From Erpobdella octoculata (lineage: Eukaryota > Annelida > Clitellata > Hirudinida > Erpobdellidae): DNA of 64,000 nucleotides. Numbering within the stretch: position 1 is the first letter of the stretch; every line of letters begins with the position of its first letter. The position numbers and the translations under genes are program-made. Below, one piece after another: positions 1 to 10,745 of the stretch. Below the pieces are notes generated by a model. That model saw nothing but the letters and a program-made list of their open reading frames with translations. It did no database searches and had not been told where the DNA came from. Where the stretch lies: assembly GCA_963978895.1 (NCBI GenBank), contig OZ022244.1, positions 9,653,585 to 9,717,584 on the forward strand, in the 5' to 3' direction.

Positions 1-1015
1 CTGGTGCATATTCATCGTTTAAGCTGGTAGAATGCCTGGTGCATATTCATCGTTTAAGCTGGTAGAATGACTGGTGCATATTCATCGTTTAAGCTGGTAG
101 AATGACTGGTGCATATTCATCGTTTAAGCTGGCAGAATGACTGGTGCATATTTATCGTTTAAGCTGGTAGAATGACTGGTGCATATTCATCGTTTAAGCT
201 GGTAGAATGCCTGGTGCATATTCATCGTTTAAGCTGGTAGAATGACTGGTGCATATTCATCGTTTAAGCTGGTAGAATGCCTGGTGCATATTCATCGTTT
301 AAGCTGGTAGAATGACTGGTGCATATTCATCGTTTAAGCTGGTAGAATGACTGGTGCATATTCATCGTTTAAGCTGGTAGAATGACTGGTGCATATTCAT
401 CGTTTAAGCTGGTAGAATGACTGGTGCATATTCATCGTTTAAGCTGGTAGAATGCCTGGTGCATATTCATCGTTTAAGCTGGTAGAATGACTGGTGCATA
501 TTCATCGTTTAAGCTGGTAGAATGACTGGTGCATATTCATCGTTTAAGCTGGCAGAATGACTGGTGCATATTTATCGTTTAAGCTGGTAGAATGACTGGT
601 GCATATTCATCGTTTAAGCTGGTAGAATGCCTGGTGCATATTCATCGTTTAAGCTGGTAGAATGACTGGTGCATATTCATCGTTTAAGCTGGTAGAATGC
701 CTGGTGCATATTCATCGTTTAAGCTGGTAGAATGACTGGTGCATATTCATCGTTTAAGCTGGTAGAATGACTGGTGCATATTCATCGTTTAAGCTGGTAG
801 AATGACTGGTGCATATTCATCGTTTAAGCTGGTAGAATGACTGGTGCATATTCATCGTTTAAGCTGGTAGAATGACTGGTGCATATTCATCGTTTAAGCT
901 GGTAGAATGACTGGTGCATATTCATCGTTTAAGCTGGTAGAATGACTGGTGCATATTCATCGTTTAAGCTGGTAGAATGACTGGTGCATATTCATCGTTT
1001 AAGCTGGTAGAAGCT
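1..1015. repeat. 35-bp minisatellite, 29 units
   Basis: Units of exactly 35 bp start at 1, 36, 71 and so on to 981; the last one diverges after about 32 bases. Three kinds of variant occur: the last base is A or C, one unit type has GGCAG for GGTAG, and one has TTTATC for TTCATC. The order of variants in units 1-12 repeats exactly in units 13-24, so 1-420 equals 421-840. All frames contain stops, so it is not a coding repeat. The array begins before the window. Confidence 0.97.
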
Positions 1016-1143
1016 AAATGGGAATCAAAACAAGCAAGTTAACTCAGAGAGAGGCTTCAGTATTGTACAATATTCTAAAACGTTTTTGAAAAACCAGCTT
1101 AAAGACCACATTGCAATAGATCTGGTTATCAAACAGGGTATGC

Positions 1144-1251
1144 GGACTATTCATCAAGAGACTATTCATCAAAGGACTATTCATCAAGAGAACGGTTCAT
1201 CATAAGGACTGTTCATCTAAAGACTATTCATCAAGAGGACTATTCATCAAA
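1144..1251 (+). repeat. Left arm of foldback-like inverted repeat
   Basis: Six to seven degenerate units of about 16-18 bp built on GGACTATTCATCAA. The order of variants (GAACGGTTCATCATAAGG, then ACTGTTCATCTAA) recurs in the same order on the opposite strand at 2358-2524. The two arrays are therefore true inverted copies and not chance low-complexity matches. This resembles Foldback-type elements, whose inverted ends are made of short direct repeats. Confidence 0.8.
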
Positions 1252-2089
1252 TTTTAAAGCCACTCAGCAACCTTTATCAATATATACCCAAGATATTTTC
1301 AGCGTAAAGTAATTTGATGTATTTTTAAAAGACAGTTCTTCAGACTTCTTCATCTTTGATAAAATAAATTTCGAACATATCAGTAATTTAAAAAAAATAG
1401 TGATGGCAACCAGGGTTGTTAAGAGCGGTACTATTGGCTAACAAGATCGTTGATGACAGCGCCGCAACATTTTTTAGCTGTTCTCAGCGCTATTTGCTAC
1501 CGCAACTTTTATTAAAAACCAAGATAAGTTTTTTCATATCAATTAAATGAGTTCCAATGTATTTAGTTTTTATTTGAAGTTTGCATGAAATCTGAGTCTG
1601 GTTGATTTATCGACGATCCGGACGAGCGTAAGCGTCTTTTTGAAATGACCTTTCCTGACCTCGCTAAAGCGAGCGTGTTCGTCTCTTTGAAGTGTGGCAG
1701 AAGTGGTATACCGGGTGTTAGTGATGTTTTGAGGTGTATGGTATCTGGCTGTTTGAGTGTGTATATACTTACAGTTTGTACGAACAGTTGAAAGCAGTTT
1801 TTTAAAACTTATTATTCAATTGTCTTTTGCTCGTTTGATCTTAAGATCTTGACGTTATTTCTTGTCCAGTTGTTTTATTTACTGTATGTGACGAATAAAA
1901 TTGTTGTATATTACAACCATGTCTTCTACAAACTTGCTGATTGCTCGAGGCAAAAGTGTCTTTGAAGCGTGGCCTCTTGGTGTTAAACGACCGATGCCAG
2001 ATTTGACATAGCGGGCAAGGGTGATGCTTTGACGTGTTTGTGGCCTTTGGTGTTTATATGGTTTACAAAAACAGTCAAATTTATTTTTT
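1252..2089. other. Non-coding interior of foldback-like structure
   Basis: No convincing ORF is present. The sequence around 1600-1760 and 1940-2080 is less AT-rich than its surroundings but matches nothing I recognise. It could be remnant transposon DNA. Confidence 0.4.
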
Positions 2090-2233
2090 CTGGTGCTGTG
2101 ACCGGGAGCGGAAACGGGAGACAAGCGGGAAGAGAGAGAGAGAGAGAGTGACCGAGAGCGTGAGAGCAAGCGGGGAAGGAAACGAGAGCGAGAGAGAAAA
2201 ACCTCTAAAAACCCCGGGCGAGGTCGCTAGTTC
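2090..2233 (+). mobile_element. Helitron-type element fragment, GAGCGG family, 3' end
   Basis: A purine-rich tract of repeated GAGCGGGAA/CGAGAGAG words is followed by AACCTCTAAAAACCCC and a GGGCGAGGTCG stretch ending in CTAG|T. Other copies of the family in this window (15555-15722, 48897-49130 inverted) show the same terminus. The better ones have a CCCGGC..GCCGGG hairpin about 11 bases before CTAG, which is the usual form of a Helitron 3' end. It lies inside the foldback-like structure. Confidence 0.6.
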
Positions 2234-2357
2234 TATTATAAAGAATAAAGTATTTCGATGCAAGCAGAGAAGCACTGTAAACTTGATATAGATTACCCTA
2301 CATTTTGGTAACATATTTTGGTTGAAAATAACATCTTAAACAATTTTATTAACTTTT

Positions 2358-2524
2358 TTGATGAATAGTCCGCTGGATGAAAAGACATTAGATGAACAGT
2401 CCTTATGATGAACCGTCCTCTTGATGAATAGTCCTTTGGTGAATAGTCCTTTGATGAATAGTCCCTTGATGAATAGTCCTTGATGAACAGTCCTTTGATG
2501 AATCGTCCTTTGATGAACAGTCCT
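2358..2524 (-). repeat. Right arm of foldback-like inverted repeat
   Basis: About ten degenerate units related to CTTTGATGAATAGTCC, the reverse complement of the left arm at 1144-1251. It is longer than the left arm by several units, as expected if tandem units expand independently. Minus-strand reading gives repetitive DYSS-type peptides that are a by-product of the repeat. Confidence 0.8.
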
Positions 2525-4215
2525 AGAATCATTAAACAGTATTTTCTGACGAGGAGGAAACGGCATTCTATGTTGTGACGGCTTCCGTGTTAGGATTCCC
2601 TATGATAATTTTGACTTCCAGACTCCAGACTATCAGTAAAAGGTATTCGGACAAAACAGTTTATTAACTTAACAGCTTTGGTGTATTAAAAGTATGATAT
2701 TGTTGCAGTAATAACAGTTCCAAAAGAAACGTTTAGGTTACGTCATACATCACTACTGTGCACATCTTATCAGGATAGCTGCTATATAAATTGTACTTTG
2801 AAATATAAGTTGATTTATGTCTAAATTGTTTGAAAGATCCCACCCGTTTTACGGTTTGTATTATTTTTAACGGTTGTGCAACATACTTTTTAATGGACAA
2901 CATAGCAAATATCGAGACAAGGTGTTGCTCTTTTTTTTGAAGAAATTTAAAAATTTAAATGCTGTTTTAATATGACGTGTGTTGTCCTGAAAAAAAGTTA
3001 CAAAAAACTTTAATTCCAAGTCATTGTCATCGGTGTCATTCAGCAATTTCTGTACAACTGCACAATAAATAGCCCAGTTTTTTGTCGATTTTCCCGAACT
3101 TTCAGTCCATAAAAAAATAAATTACTTTGAAATGTCTATAATTCTATAGAAGCTTTCTTATTTCAAAGCAGAAAAAAGTTTATTTTGAGTTTTTTATCCG
3201 GCGTTTCGTAAAAAAGTCTTTTTTAAATATTAGCTTTTTAGCCATTTTTGAAGCATGACAATGTCTTCAAAATATTTTCACTGTCTAATAACCTTCAAAG
3301 TTTTTTTGTTATTTAGTCTTTATTTTACTATTTAACGTGTCAATGGCTGCTGTTAAAGATTGCAAGCGTTTTGGTAGGCTTGTTGATTCAGAATGAGAAA
3401 TCAGGCTAAATCCCGAAGGACAAGCTATGGCTATGTAGCACAGTACTTTGCCAATAAACTTGCCTTTTATTGTTGTAATTGCAATCTTGTCCTTATAAGA
3501 TATCAAGTTTTTTTTCCGGTGTTATTGCAAAGCTTTAGTGCTGTTGATACAATATTTTCATCTGACTGAAACTTCACAGAAATTGAGGCACAGAAACAAA
3601 CAATAAACTATAAAATAGCAGTTTTAAAGAAAGAAAAACGTAAAGCGCCATTCACAGCCTCAAGATTGAGTAAAAAATTCTATGCGACAAAAGAATAACG
3701 AACTTTTGAATTCACTTGTAATTGGTCTGTTTAAACACCTTTTTACACTTTTTTTTAATAAAACATTCACTGTCATCTGCCTTGCTCCGAAAACCTTCGG
3801 TACACAAGTTTTATTCCACTACAACAGGGATCGGGAAACTTCAAGCAAAATGAAAACGCAAAAATAACGTCTCAGAAAAGCGTGTTTGCATATGTCAATA
3901 ACTATTTAAAAACTGAGTAAGAATTAGAAATGGTTAAATTGTAAACTTCTGTTAAATTCAGGGATTAGATGTTGGTTATAAAGAAAAGCTATATAGCACA
4001 TAATAAATGCATTTATATGACAAAAATCAACAGATTAAAAGCTGTTTTTCTGGTTTGAGAAAATTGTTTCAATCGATGATTGCGCAGAAGATGAATTAAA
4101 GCTTTAACAAATCATTGAGGTGACAATCAGTCAGCTGACTACGCATTCGTGACTTGGTATTTTTTATTTAATAAACGCTGCTAACATTTGTATATATTGC
4201 CGAACATGGCCAAAA
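2525..4215. other. No feature seen
   Basis: AT-rich sequence with only short, compositionally unremarkable ORFs. No repeat terminus, RNA gene or protein similarity was recognised. Confidence 0.5.
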
Positions 4216-4506
4216 TTATCTTAATTTTTCTTCACAAAAAAGGATAGTCATCTCCGGATTTTTTGGAGTTTTTTTTAGAATGCTTGTTATCCCATAACAA
4301 AAGCATGTGGGCTCATCATCATGACCTTCGCCTTGAGCTCTTTGCTGGCTGAGATTACAAATCACTTCTTGAGACGATCGACAACTTGTTTCTTTTTTCC
4401 GTCTGTCTAATTCTGCTGTATTTAATTGAATTATGAGTTTCTCAGTGCTACTGGAGGAAATAGGAATGTCAATTGAAGGGGGGGGCAAAGGCGCTCGACA
4501 TGTCAC
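4216..4506 (-). CDS. Hypothetical ORF, possibly an old exon
   Basis: A 96-residue open frame with balanced amino-acid use. It contains a Ser/Glu/Lys-rich middle section and a short EPTCFCYG string near residue 67. That string faintly recalls the opening of a PHD finger (EPT-C-x-C), but no downstream zinc ligands follow, so the resemblance is not enough for a domain call. No neighbouring exon was identified and no splice-site pair is convincing. It may be a pseudo-exon or chance. Confidence 0.15.
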   Translation of the reverse strand: MTCRAPLPPPSIDIPISSSSTEKLIIQLNTAELDRRKKETSCRSSQEVICNLSQQRAQGEGHDDEPTCFCYGITSILKKTPKNPEMTILFCEEKLR

Positions 4507-4662
4507 CTACCCCAAATTGTTAGGTCATGAACCAAAAAATGCCACTTTTTGAGATGAACTTTATGCAAAAAATTAATTCAGTGTCTATAACAGTTGTAAT
4601 TGAAGTATTGTTTTAATTTTGTTTTTGTTTTTTAAAGAACAATCTGAAATTGAAAGGATGTA

Positions 4663-4776
4663 CACTATTACTATTTTATTCAAAAATAAATCAGGATTTT
4701 CACTATTATTATTTTATTCAAAAATAAATCAGGATTTTCACTGTTACTATTTAATTCGAAAATAAATCAAGATTTT
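4663..4776. repeat. 38-bp tandem repeat, three units
   Basis: Three successive units start at 4663, 4701 and 4739. Each reads CACTRTTAYTATTTTATTC followed by AAAAATAAATCAGGATTTT, with a few substitutions in the third. No coding potential. Confidence 0.85.
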
Positions 4777-5198
4777 CTTGTAAATTATTATTAAAACAAG
4801 AATTTTAGGGAATATGTCTATAAATGACGGTTGTTAAACAGATGAAACTTAAAAATTACCCTGCTTTTTTTAAGGTCTGTTATAAATTTAAAAAAGGCAC
4901 TGAGAAAGTTTTTTAAACTCAACTAGAAGCCAAATCTCCAACTGTGGTGGACCTCAGTCAACGAGAGGCCTAGGACGAAATTCCCGCCAGCCTCTCCCTT
5001 TCTCGCTCTAAAAAAGATGTGATCTGCTTGCAGCATTAAATTGACAAAATAACCAGTGTACTCAGAAAATAAGAATTTCCTTTTTTACATTTTTCTCCAG
5101 CGTTTTCAAAGACATTTCGAATTCCAGTCATGTTCGTTGCATATTAAAAAAAACTCATTAAGTTTATAACGTTTTACTATGATGAAATATATATATAT

Positions 5199-6140
5199 AA
5201 CAAGTCCTGACTGACTGACTGATAATCAACGCCGAGCTAAAACGCTACAACCTATTATAGGAACGTGAAATTTGGAGCTCATTACTTTTATAACGTAAGC
5301 ACCCACTAAGAAAGGGTTTTTGAGAATTTTGCTCCTGAGTAGATGAAAAAGTTTTGAAATTTGGTATCTCGATTCTTCTTAAAAAATAAAAAATACATGT
5401 TTTACCATTTGTTAACAATATGGTTTCCGAGACCTCAAATGTGGGATGGAAAATAAAGTTATTTGTTTTTCGAATAACTGCTACTCAAAAACTGTAAATG
5501 CTACATATGTAAAAATTAATATTTCGTATCTCCTCAAAAAATAAACATGCGTGTTTTACCAATTTTTGGCAATATGGTTTCCAGGACCTCAAATGGGGGG
5601 GAAAGGAATATTTGATAAAAAAAAACTCCAAAAACTAAAAATGTGAAAGTTTTGCAGATTAGTACCGAAATTACTTTTATAATATAAAAAAATACATGTT
5701 TTAATAGTTTTTTACAATTTGGTTTCCAGGACTTCATATGTGGGGTGGAAAATAAAGTTATATATTTTTTAGAATTACTGCTACTCTGAAACTGGAAATA
5801 CTAGAAATATAAAAATTAATATTTAGATACTATTTAGAAAATAAATTTACACGTGTTTCACCATTTTTTATGTTTTCGCTTCCAGGACTACAAATAGCTG
5901 AAAGCGTAAAATCATTGAAATTTTTTAAATACTAAAATACGTGTTTCATTAATTTTCAAAAAATTAGATTCTAATCATTGAGGTTTTGTGCCCGTTCATC
6001 GCGGACCGGGCCAGGCTTCGACTTTTGTGCTTATGAAACAGGCCAGTTCGGGCCTAAATAACAAGCCAGGCCTGAAGTTTTTTGCTTATAAAATAAACCA
6101 GACGGGTCTAAAAAAAATCCGTGTAGGACTCTATGGATTA
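5199..6140 (+). mobile_element. CGGGCC-family Helitron-type element, 3'-truncated
   Basis: The element starts with TCCTGACTGACTGACTG and continues with ATAATCAACGCCGAGC. It then has several 130-150-bp degenerate internal repeats (ACATGTTTTACCATTT, TGGTTTCCAGGACYTCAAAT, GCTACTCAAAAACTG). The tail begins GAGGTTTTGTGCCC and is full of GGCCAGG/CGGGCC words. The same order, on the minus strand, makes up the nearly complete copy at 38185-39451. This copy stops near ATGGATTAATGCTG, before the CTAG end. The small ORF at 5988-6209 is a by-product of the tail. Confidence 0.7.
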
Positions 6141-6144
6141 ATGC

Positions 6145-6600
6145 TGAGCGTCGATCAGAACAAATTAAGCGATGATTTGAGAAGTCTTAAAGGTCTATTA
6201 ATAGAATAGATTGATGTCCTCGTCGTTTTGCTTATCCAGCTTTTCAGCGAATGTAGATTTTTTTCATTTGTAGCCGATTGTGGCTTTTGAAAAAAACCGA
6301 TAAAATGTATTTTGCAAGTGCACTTACAGAATAAAAATTAGTTTCAATTATTTAAATATCGAGTCGGTTTGAGTTATCCGTATATCATATCCATACCACA
6401 ACTGGAGCAATATTAATTTGCATTATTTACCAAATTTAATAATTTATTAATTGGTAACTGATTTTTAAAAACTTTCTAAAATGATTTTAACAAGAAATTA
6501 GGTGCGTGCACAAAGCGGGTGTTTTAATCGTTCTTTGTCGAACTATATTTACATTCGGGAAAATTCGATAGACAAGTTGCTTTAGCGGGTGTTTTTAATA
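6145..6600. other. No feature seen
   Basis: AT-rich flank upstream of the two-exon gene candidate. No TATA box or splice site stands out. Confidence 0.4.
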
Positions 6601-7165
6601 ATGGCTCATAGACAAGTAGTTAGAGATAGGTTTCGTGATTTATTGATTGGAGCGCTTTACACCGGGAAATTATTTGTAATTAAAGTAGCCACGGGGGATT
6701 ATAAAATTTATTCGACAGAAGAGTTGTACGGTTATGGCAAGCTGATGTTAGATGCGGAAACCGACCTGTTGGCCAACTTGCAAGCAGGTATTGAGCTAAA
6801 CCTACTAATCTCCTTGTCAAAATATTCTGACATATAATTATATAATCAATATAATGTCTTCTACATTTTTAGTGGGAGGTTCAGGTGTGAACTTCACATT
6901 TAGGAACAGAGCAGTGGTGGCATCATGGAAAGATGAAGACGGCTCAGAAGAAGAATTACAGAGTGCTTCCTTCTATTTGACAACTGAGCAGGGCCGCAAA
7001 TGCTTCGTTCATGGAGAGGAAAGCGGAACACCAGCTGATGTCATGTACCAAATAGGATTCCGCTGTGCTCTCTGCCAAAGAACAACATTTTCTCAAGCAC
7101 AGCTTCTCCAGCATCAAGCATACAGACACCCACCGGAGAACATCAACCGTGGACGGCTCTTCTGA
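6601..7165 (+). CDS. Two-exon gene candidate with C-terminal C2H2 zinc finger
   Basis: Exon 1 (6601-6787) and exon 2 (6873-7165) join in frame through an 85-bp intron with canonical borders: CAAGCAG|GTATTG and CATTTTTAG|TGGGAG. The product would be about 159 residues. It opens MAHRQVVRDRFRDLL and contains a mixed alpha/beta-looking middle. It ends with one classical C2H2 finger in exon 2 (CALC, then H and H spaced by four). The stop is followed directly by untranslated sequence. I do not recognise the family. A lone finger suggests nucleic-acid or protein binding, but that is inference. It could be a complete small gene, the end of a longer gene, or an exon pair from a transposon. The start is the first ATG in frame; upstream exons cannot be excluded. 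Confidence 0.45.
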
Positions 7166-7671
7166 GAGCCACAGAAACGGCTCTGCCTGAAAATAACTGG
7201 TTTTTAACATTTGGTTTTACTAATCTTTATAGACAATCATTATCTTTTCCTGTCTCCATTTTCTCAGAGATATAAAACGGCTCTTTTCAGAGCCACCAGC
7301 AAATTTACCGAAAAGCAAGACGTGTCTGGTTGGTCCTCAATGATGATTGTGTAACTAAAGCGCTGCACAATAACCAAGAGATTTTGACACCCCACTTCAG
7401 ACCATCTCACATAAAATATATTAATAAAATGGCAATTCTATGGTCAAACAATCAGGTGATGAAAACTTGCATATTTTTTTAAAAGGTGATTGGGGAAGGG
7501 GTAGACTGGCATCTATTATTGTTAATTCTAAGAGAAGGGGCTGTCCCATAAATAATTTTGCAGGTGTTTATTTTCATTCTGAATAAAATTATATGACAAA
7601 ACAGATAATTAATTAACTTTACTAGAAATTCTAACATACATATGTACTGTATCAGAGATTAGGTATGTATT
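7166..7671. other. No feature seen
   Basis: No ORF of interest. It includes the probable 3' untranslated region of the two-exon gene candidate and unassigned AT-rich DNA. Confidence 0.4.
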
Positions 7672-8154
7672 TTAGTCGATGTAAATCCCACCTTTTGAAT
7701 CCCAGAAAACGGTGGCCATCACCTTTCCGGCCGATAGGACCGTCTTGGCCTTCTTCAGAGCACGTTCGCTGGGTGAAGTCCACTGTTTTAACTGTTCTTT
7801 GGTCTCTGCTGTGTACCAGTTAATCCACGTTTCGTCGACAGTCACGATACAACGCAGAAACTCCTTCAGATTGCGATAAAAAAGCGTCAAACACTGCTTT
7901 GAAGTGTTTTCACGGTTTCTCTTGTTGTCCGGAGTGAACAAACGCGGCACCCATCGCGCAGACAGCTTTCTCATGCCCAAAATTTCGTGCAAGATATAAC
8001 CCAGAGTGAAAGACATACAGCAGCAGGATGGGCAATGCAATTTACCTGTATGCCCATTGTTTGCTACACTTCCAACGGTTCTTAGCAATAGTATATAGTT
8101 TGGTAGATTTAGCTTTTGTTTCCGAAATTTTAATAGACAAGCCAAAAAGTACAT
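7672..8154 (-). pseudogene. Mariner (Tc1/mariner, DD34D type) transposase fragment
   Basis: The ORF has 160 residues, of which about residues 48-160 are mariner-like. Visible blocks are ILHEILGMRKLSARWVPR, the first catalytic Asp in TVDETW, a KQWTSPSE-type linker and VMATVFWD carrying the second Asp. The reading ends just after GGIYID, so the third Asp and C-terminus are missing. The N-terminal 47 residues do not fit the family and are probably unrelated read-through. Full mariner transposases are about 340-350 residues, so this is a remnant of roughly one third. Both flanks lack clear inverted repeats. It cannot be active. Confidence 0.85.
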
Positions 8155-9315
8155 TAAACTTTAGTATTTAATATAACTAAGAGATAGAGATACCAGAGAC
8201 AGATCGGTCCCTAAAAAAAGTTGCTAAAAATTCACGAAGCTGTTTATTAACGCCAAACAATCATAAGCCAGCCTTTTCTAATTCTGCGTAAAAAGCGACG
8301 TTTAATTTAAAAATTATCTCAACAAAATTTCAACTTCTTATGCTCAATTGCTGACAAAACAGTTTAATTATTTATTTCTATATTTTGTTAACAAATATTT
8401 TATATTCTGTGTGCTTATGGAGCTGCCCAAAGAGTTTTGTTAATTATCAAATGCTTCAACTAGTTTAACTCCTCTAAACGATTATATGCTAGTCTACATT
8501 TTTGAAATTCACCAGTACTTAATAAGCAACACAACATGAAAACAAAAGCTTATTTGACATTAGCTGCAGGTGGTGCCGGTTATGAGAATTGTTTCCCTTT
8601 TTCAAGGAAGACAATGCTCAAACATCTTAAAGTAAAGAAATTTATCAAACACTGTTTGCTAGAACATAAATTTTATTTCTAAAAGTAAAGTATTGCAACT
8701 TAATAAGTAATTATAATGATAACTGTTATCTAACTTTAAAAATCATCCCATTGAGCACAATTAAGTCACAGATCTTCAGAAGACTCATATCTTCATCTAC
8801 AGCTTTACTTTTTGTTCCCACCACACATCTCAAGAGTGCTGTAGACAGAAGGTTCGAGGTTGCCAGACTGAGAATGGTTTACCAGCTGCTGTTACATTGG
8901 CTGTGACGCTTCAGTGCTTCCGAAGAGACATTTGCTGCGTGGCATAAAAGTCAAAATGTCAAATTTCAATTCAATCCAAGGACGCCGTTAGCAACTTTTG
9001 CCTTGCTGGCTGAAGGATTTTGTAAGTATATGCACATCATATCATAGTCAAAGTGTTTGCTGTTTATTATAACACACACAAACAAACAGTTTTGACATTG
9101 AGACAATGCTTAGCAATATCCTCATATGCAGAAGAACTTGTTATAACAGATGTGGAGGAAAGATACAAGAGTTATTTTAGCAAACATCAAAGAATACAGA
9201 AGAAATTTTCCCAAGAACTTGATAAGTTTTTATGTAACACTTCTGATATATATTTTATAGATTTATTATCATATTTCACCATTTTAGTTAGATATTAATT
9301 ACAAGACCACTAATA
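8155..9315. other. Mostly unassigned; weak exon-like ORF
   Basis: Mostly AT-rich. An open stretch at about 8912-9021 ends at GGATTTT|GTAAGTAT, a strong donor-like sequence. A second open frame at 9053-9298 (81 codons) has ordinary composition. Neither resembles a known domain. They may be broken exons of the coding remnant at 9886-10338. Confidence 0.25.
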
Positions 9316-9428
9316 TGTCACAGCAATGTTTACAAGCATACACACAAGAACCTTCAAAACTGTTTCAAGAGCATCAACTTTTTTACCAACTTAAAGAATA
9401 AATATGTCCAAAATCAAAGACTGATTTT
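9316..9428 (+). repeat. 113-bp direct repeat, copy 1
   Basis: Identical to 9773-9885 except for one base (CACACA versus CATACA). It starts TGTCACAGCAATG and ends GACTGATTTT. The repeats are 457 bp apart. Confidence 0.95.
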
Positions 9429-9814
9429 ATTCGGCCACAAACACAAAATAACTTGATCTTTACTCGTGGCTTCGACCGCAATTCGCAAACAACATGGTCA
9501 AGTCTCTTGACCGTTTGATGCAGTTTCTTCCAGTCCTTCTTTGGCTCATCAAGAGAGTCTTTCTTTGGCTCATCGTCGCCATTTCTGCACGGTTCATCAC
9601 AGCCTTTTTTGCATGCCTCGTCCTGAACATCTTTCCACGATTTATCAGAATTGTCTGTTTTTTCTTCTTCCTTCACATCTTTTAGATCTTTTTCAAGAAA
9701 CTCTTCAAAAGGTTTTTCGAAAACACGTTCCATAAATCCAATAAATCCCTTCATCAAACTGTTATTTGATTTTGTCACAGCAATGTTTACAAGCATACAT
9801 ACAAGAACCTTCAA
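9383..9814 (-). CDS. Hypothetical Lys/Asp/Glu-rich protein bounded by direct repeats
   Basis: A 143-residue ORF. The first 14 residues (MKVLVCMLVNIAVT) could pass as a short hydrophobic leader. Residues 35-95 are highly charged, with repeated DEP(C/K) words and several Cys. A basic segment around VKRLDHVVCELRSKPRVK follows. Its start lies in one copy of the 113-bp direct repeat and its end in the other, so both ends are supplied by repeated DNA. That makes a native gene doubtful. The charged middle nonetheless looks more like coding sequence than background. Family unknown. Confidence 0.25.
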   Translation of the reverse strand: MKVLVCMLVNIAVTKSNNSLMKGFIGFMERVFEKPFEEFLEKDLKDVKEEEKTDNSDKSWKDVQDEACKKGCDEPCRNGDDEPKKDSLDEPKKDWKKLHQTVKRLDHVVCELRSKPRVKIKLFCVCGRIKSVFDFGHIYSLSW

Positions 9815-9885
9815 AACTGTTTCAAGAGCATCAACTTTTTTACCAACTTAAAGAATAAATATGTCCAAAATCAAAGACTGATTTT
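9773..9885 (+). repeat. 113-bp direct repeat, copy 2
   Basis: Second copy of 9316-9428. It leads straight into the open frame at 9886. The pair could be a tandem duplication or the terminal repeats of a very small retroelement, but the ends do not show TG...CA. Confidence 0.95.
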
Positions 9886-10338
9886 GGACTGAAAATGATG
9901 AAACGCCATTCGTGGTATTTAGCCAAGAGTTGGCTACACTATGCTTATTCTCGGAGAAAATTTCTAACGACGAAAAAACTCAGCTTGTGAGATATATGAA
10001 ATCTGCAAGAGCTCCACATTTACTACAGTCACTTCCAGAAACTATTTCAAGCAGCTTCTTCCAAACTCCAGTTGACTCTTGGAAGAACAATGATTCATTC
10101 CTGGCTGGCGCCAAAGCTAGTGAATAATTTGGCTTACGTTAATGACGTTGCTGAACTTGGCGTTGCCCTGATCCAGAATTTCAATTCATCGATAACAAGA
10201 AATATAGAACAGAAACAGTTTCTGTTGCAAGTAGCAGAAAAACACAGAAAAGAATTTGCAACTTGCACCAGAGACAACTTTTCGATATGTAGTTTGAACT
10301 CGACCTCGTTTCTTACAAAAAATACTGCCGTTCAATGA
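9886..10338 (+). pseudogene. C-terminal fragment of an unnamed repeated invertebrate protein family
   Basis: Two overlapping frames (to 10127, then from 10072) read as one broken protein. The second contains VNDVAELGVALIQNFN followed by EQKQFLLQVAEKHR. I associate this with the C-terminal end of a multicopy, probably transposon-derived protein family in invertebrates, but I cannot give it a formal name. A frameshift at about 10100-10125 separates the halves. The stop is at 10338, followed by AATAAATTT, a possible polyadenylation signal. No catalytic motif is present in this part. Confidence 0.5.
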
Positions 10339-10436
10339 ATAAATTTCTAAATTTTGATGTTTTTGCCTTGAACTAGTTTTATTGTTTGAACTAGCACAGT
10401 TTATAAATATATTCATAAACTACCGTATTTTAGTGC

Positions 10437-10520
10437 ATATAAACCGCGGCTTATACAATCTTTTACACATGTAAGAATAAACGATCGCGGCCTATTCAGG
10501 AACTTTTTTACACATAATGC
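10437..10520. mobile_element. Possible MITE end
   Basis: ACCGTATTTTAGTGCATATAAACCGCGGC has the look of small DNA-element ends, and a related CGCATATAACG motif recurs at 16110-16258. No partner inverted repeat was found here. Confidence 0.25.
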
Positions 10521-10667
10521 TGACACTGAGGTTCATTTTCTTCATGCTTATATAGAATACAACTTAAAAACAGACCATAGAATAAATATAAACATTTTTA
10601 TTTTTGTATTGGGTTTGAGCTGGACCTTATATAGGGAAACGATAACAATTGTGGACCAATAAAAATT

Positions 10668-10745
10668 TTACAGGCAAATATTAACCCACGACGGCAGGAT
10701 GATAGCATAACTGCTTTCACCACTGTGCTACGGCGCCTACGTAGC
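10668..10745 (-). mobile_element. tRNA-like SINE head
   Basis: On the minus strand a good A box (TAGCACAGTGG) follows GGCGCCG, and about 45 bases later GTGGGTTAATATTTG sits where a B box would be, though degraded. The acceptor ends do not pair. This fits an old tRNA-derived SINE and not a functional tRNA. Confidence 0.4.

Noticed and set aside
1..1015. CRISPR array
   Set aside because: Units are contiguous 35-bp tandem copies without unique spacers, in a eukaryotic context.
2034..2314. Arg/Glu- and Ser/Leu-rich ORFs in GAGCGG-type DNA (also 34311-34614, 60604-60895, 45196-45384)
   Set aside because: Produced by purine-rich repeats; open on both strands and not conserved between copies.
4216..4506. 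PHD-finger (ING-type) gene
   Set aside because: Only an EPT-C-x-C string is present; the remaining zinc ligands are missing.
5988..6209. 73-codon ORF in the CGGGCC block
   Set aside because: Lies in a non-coding Helitron-type tail; equivalent frames in other copies are broken.
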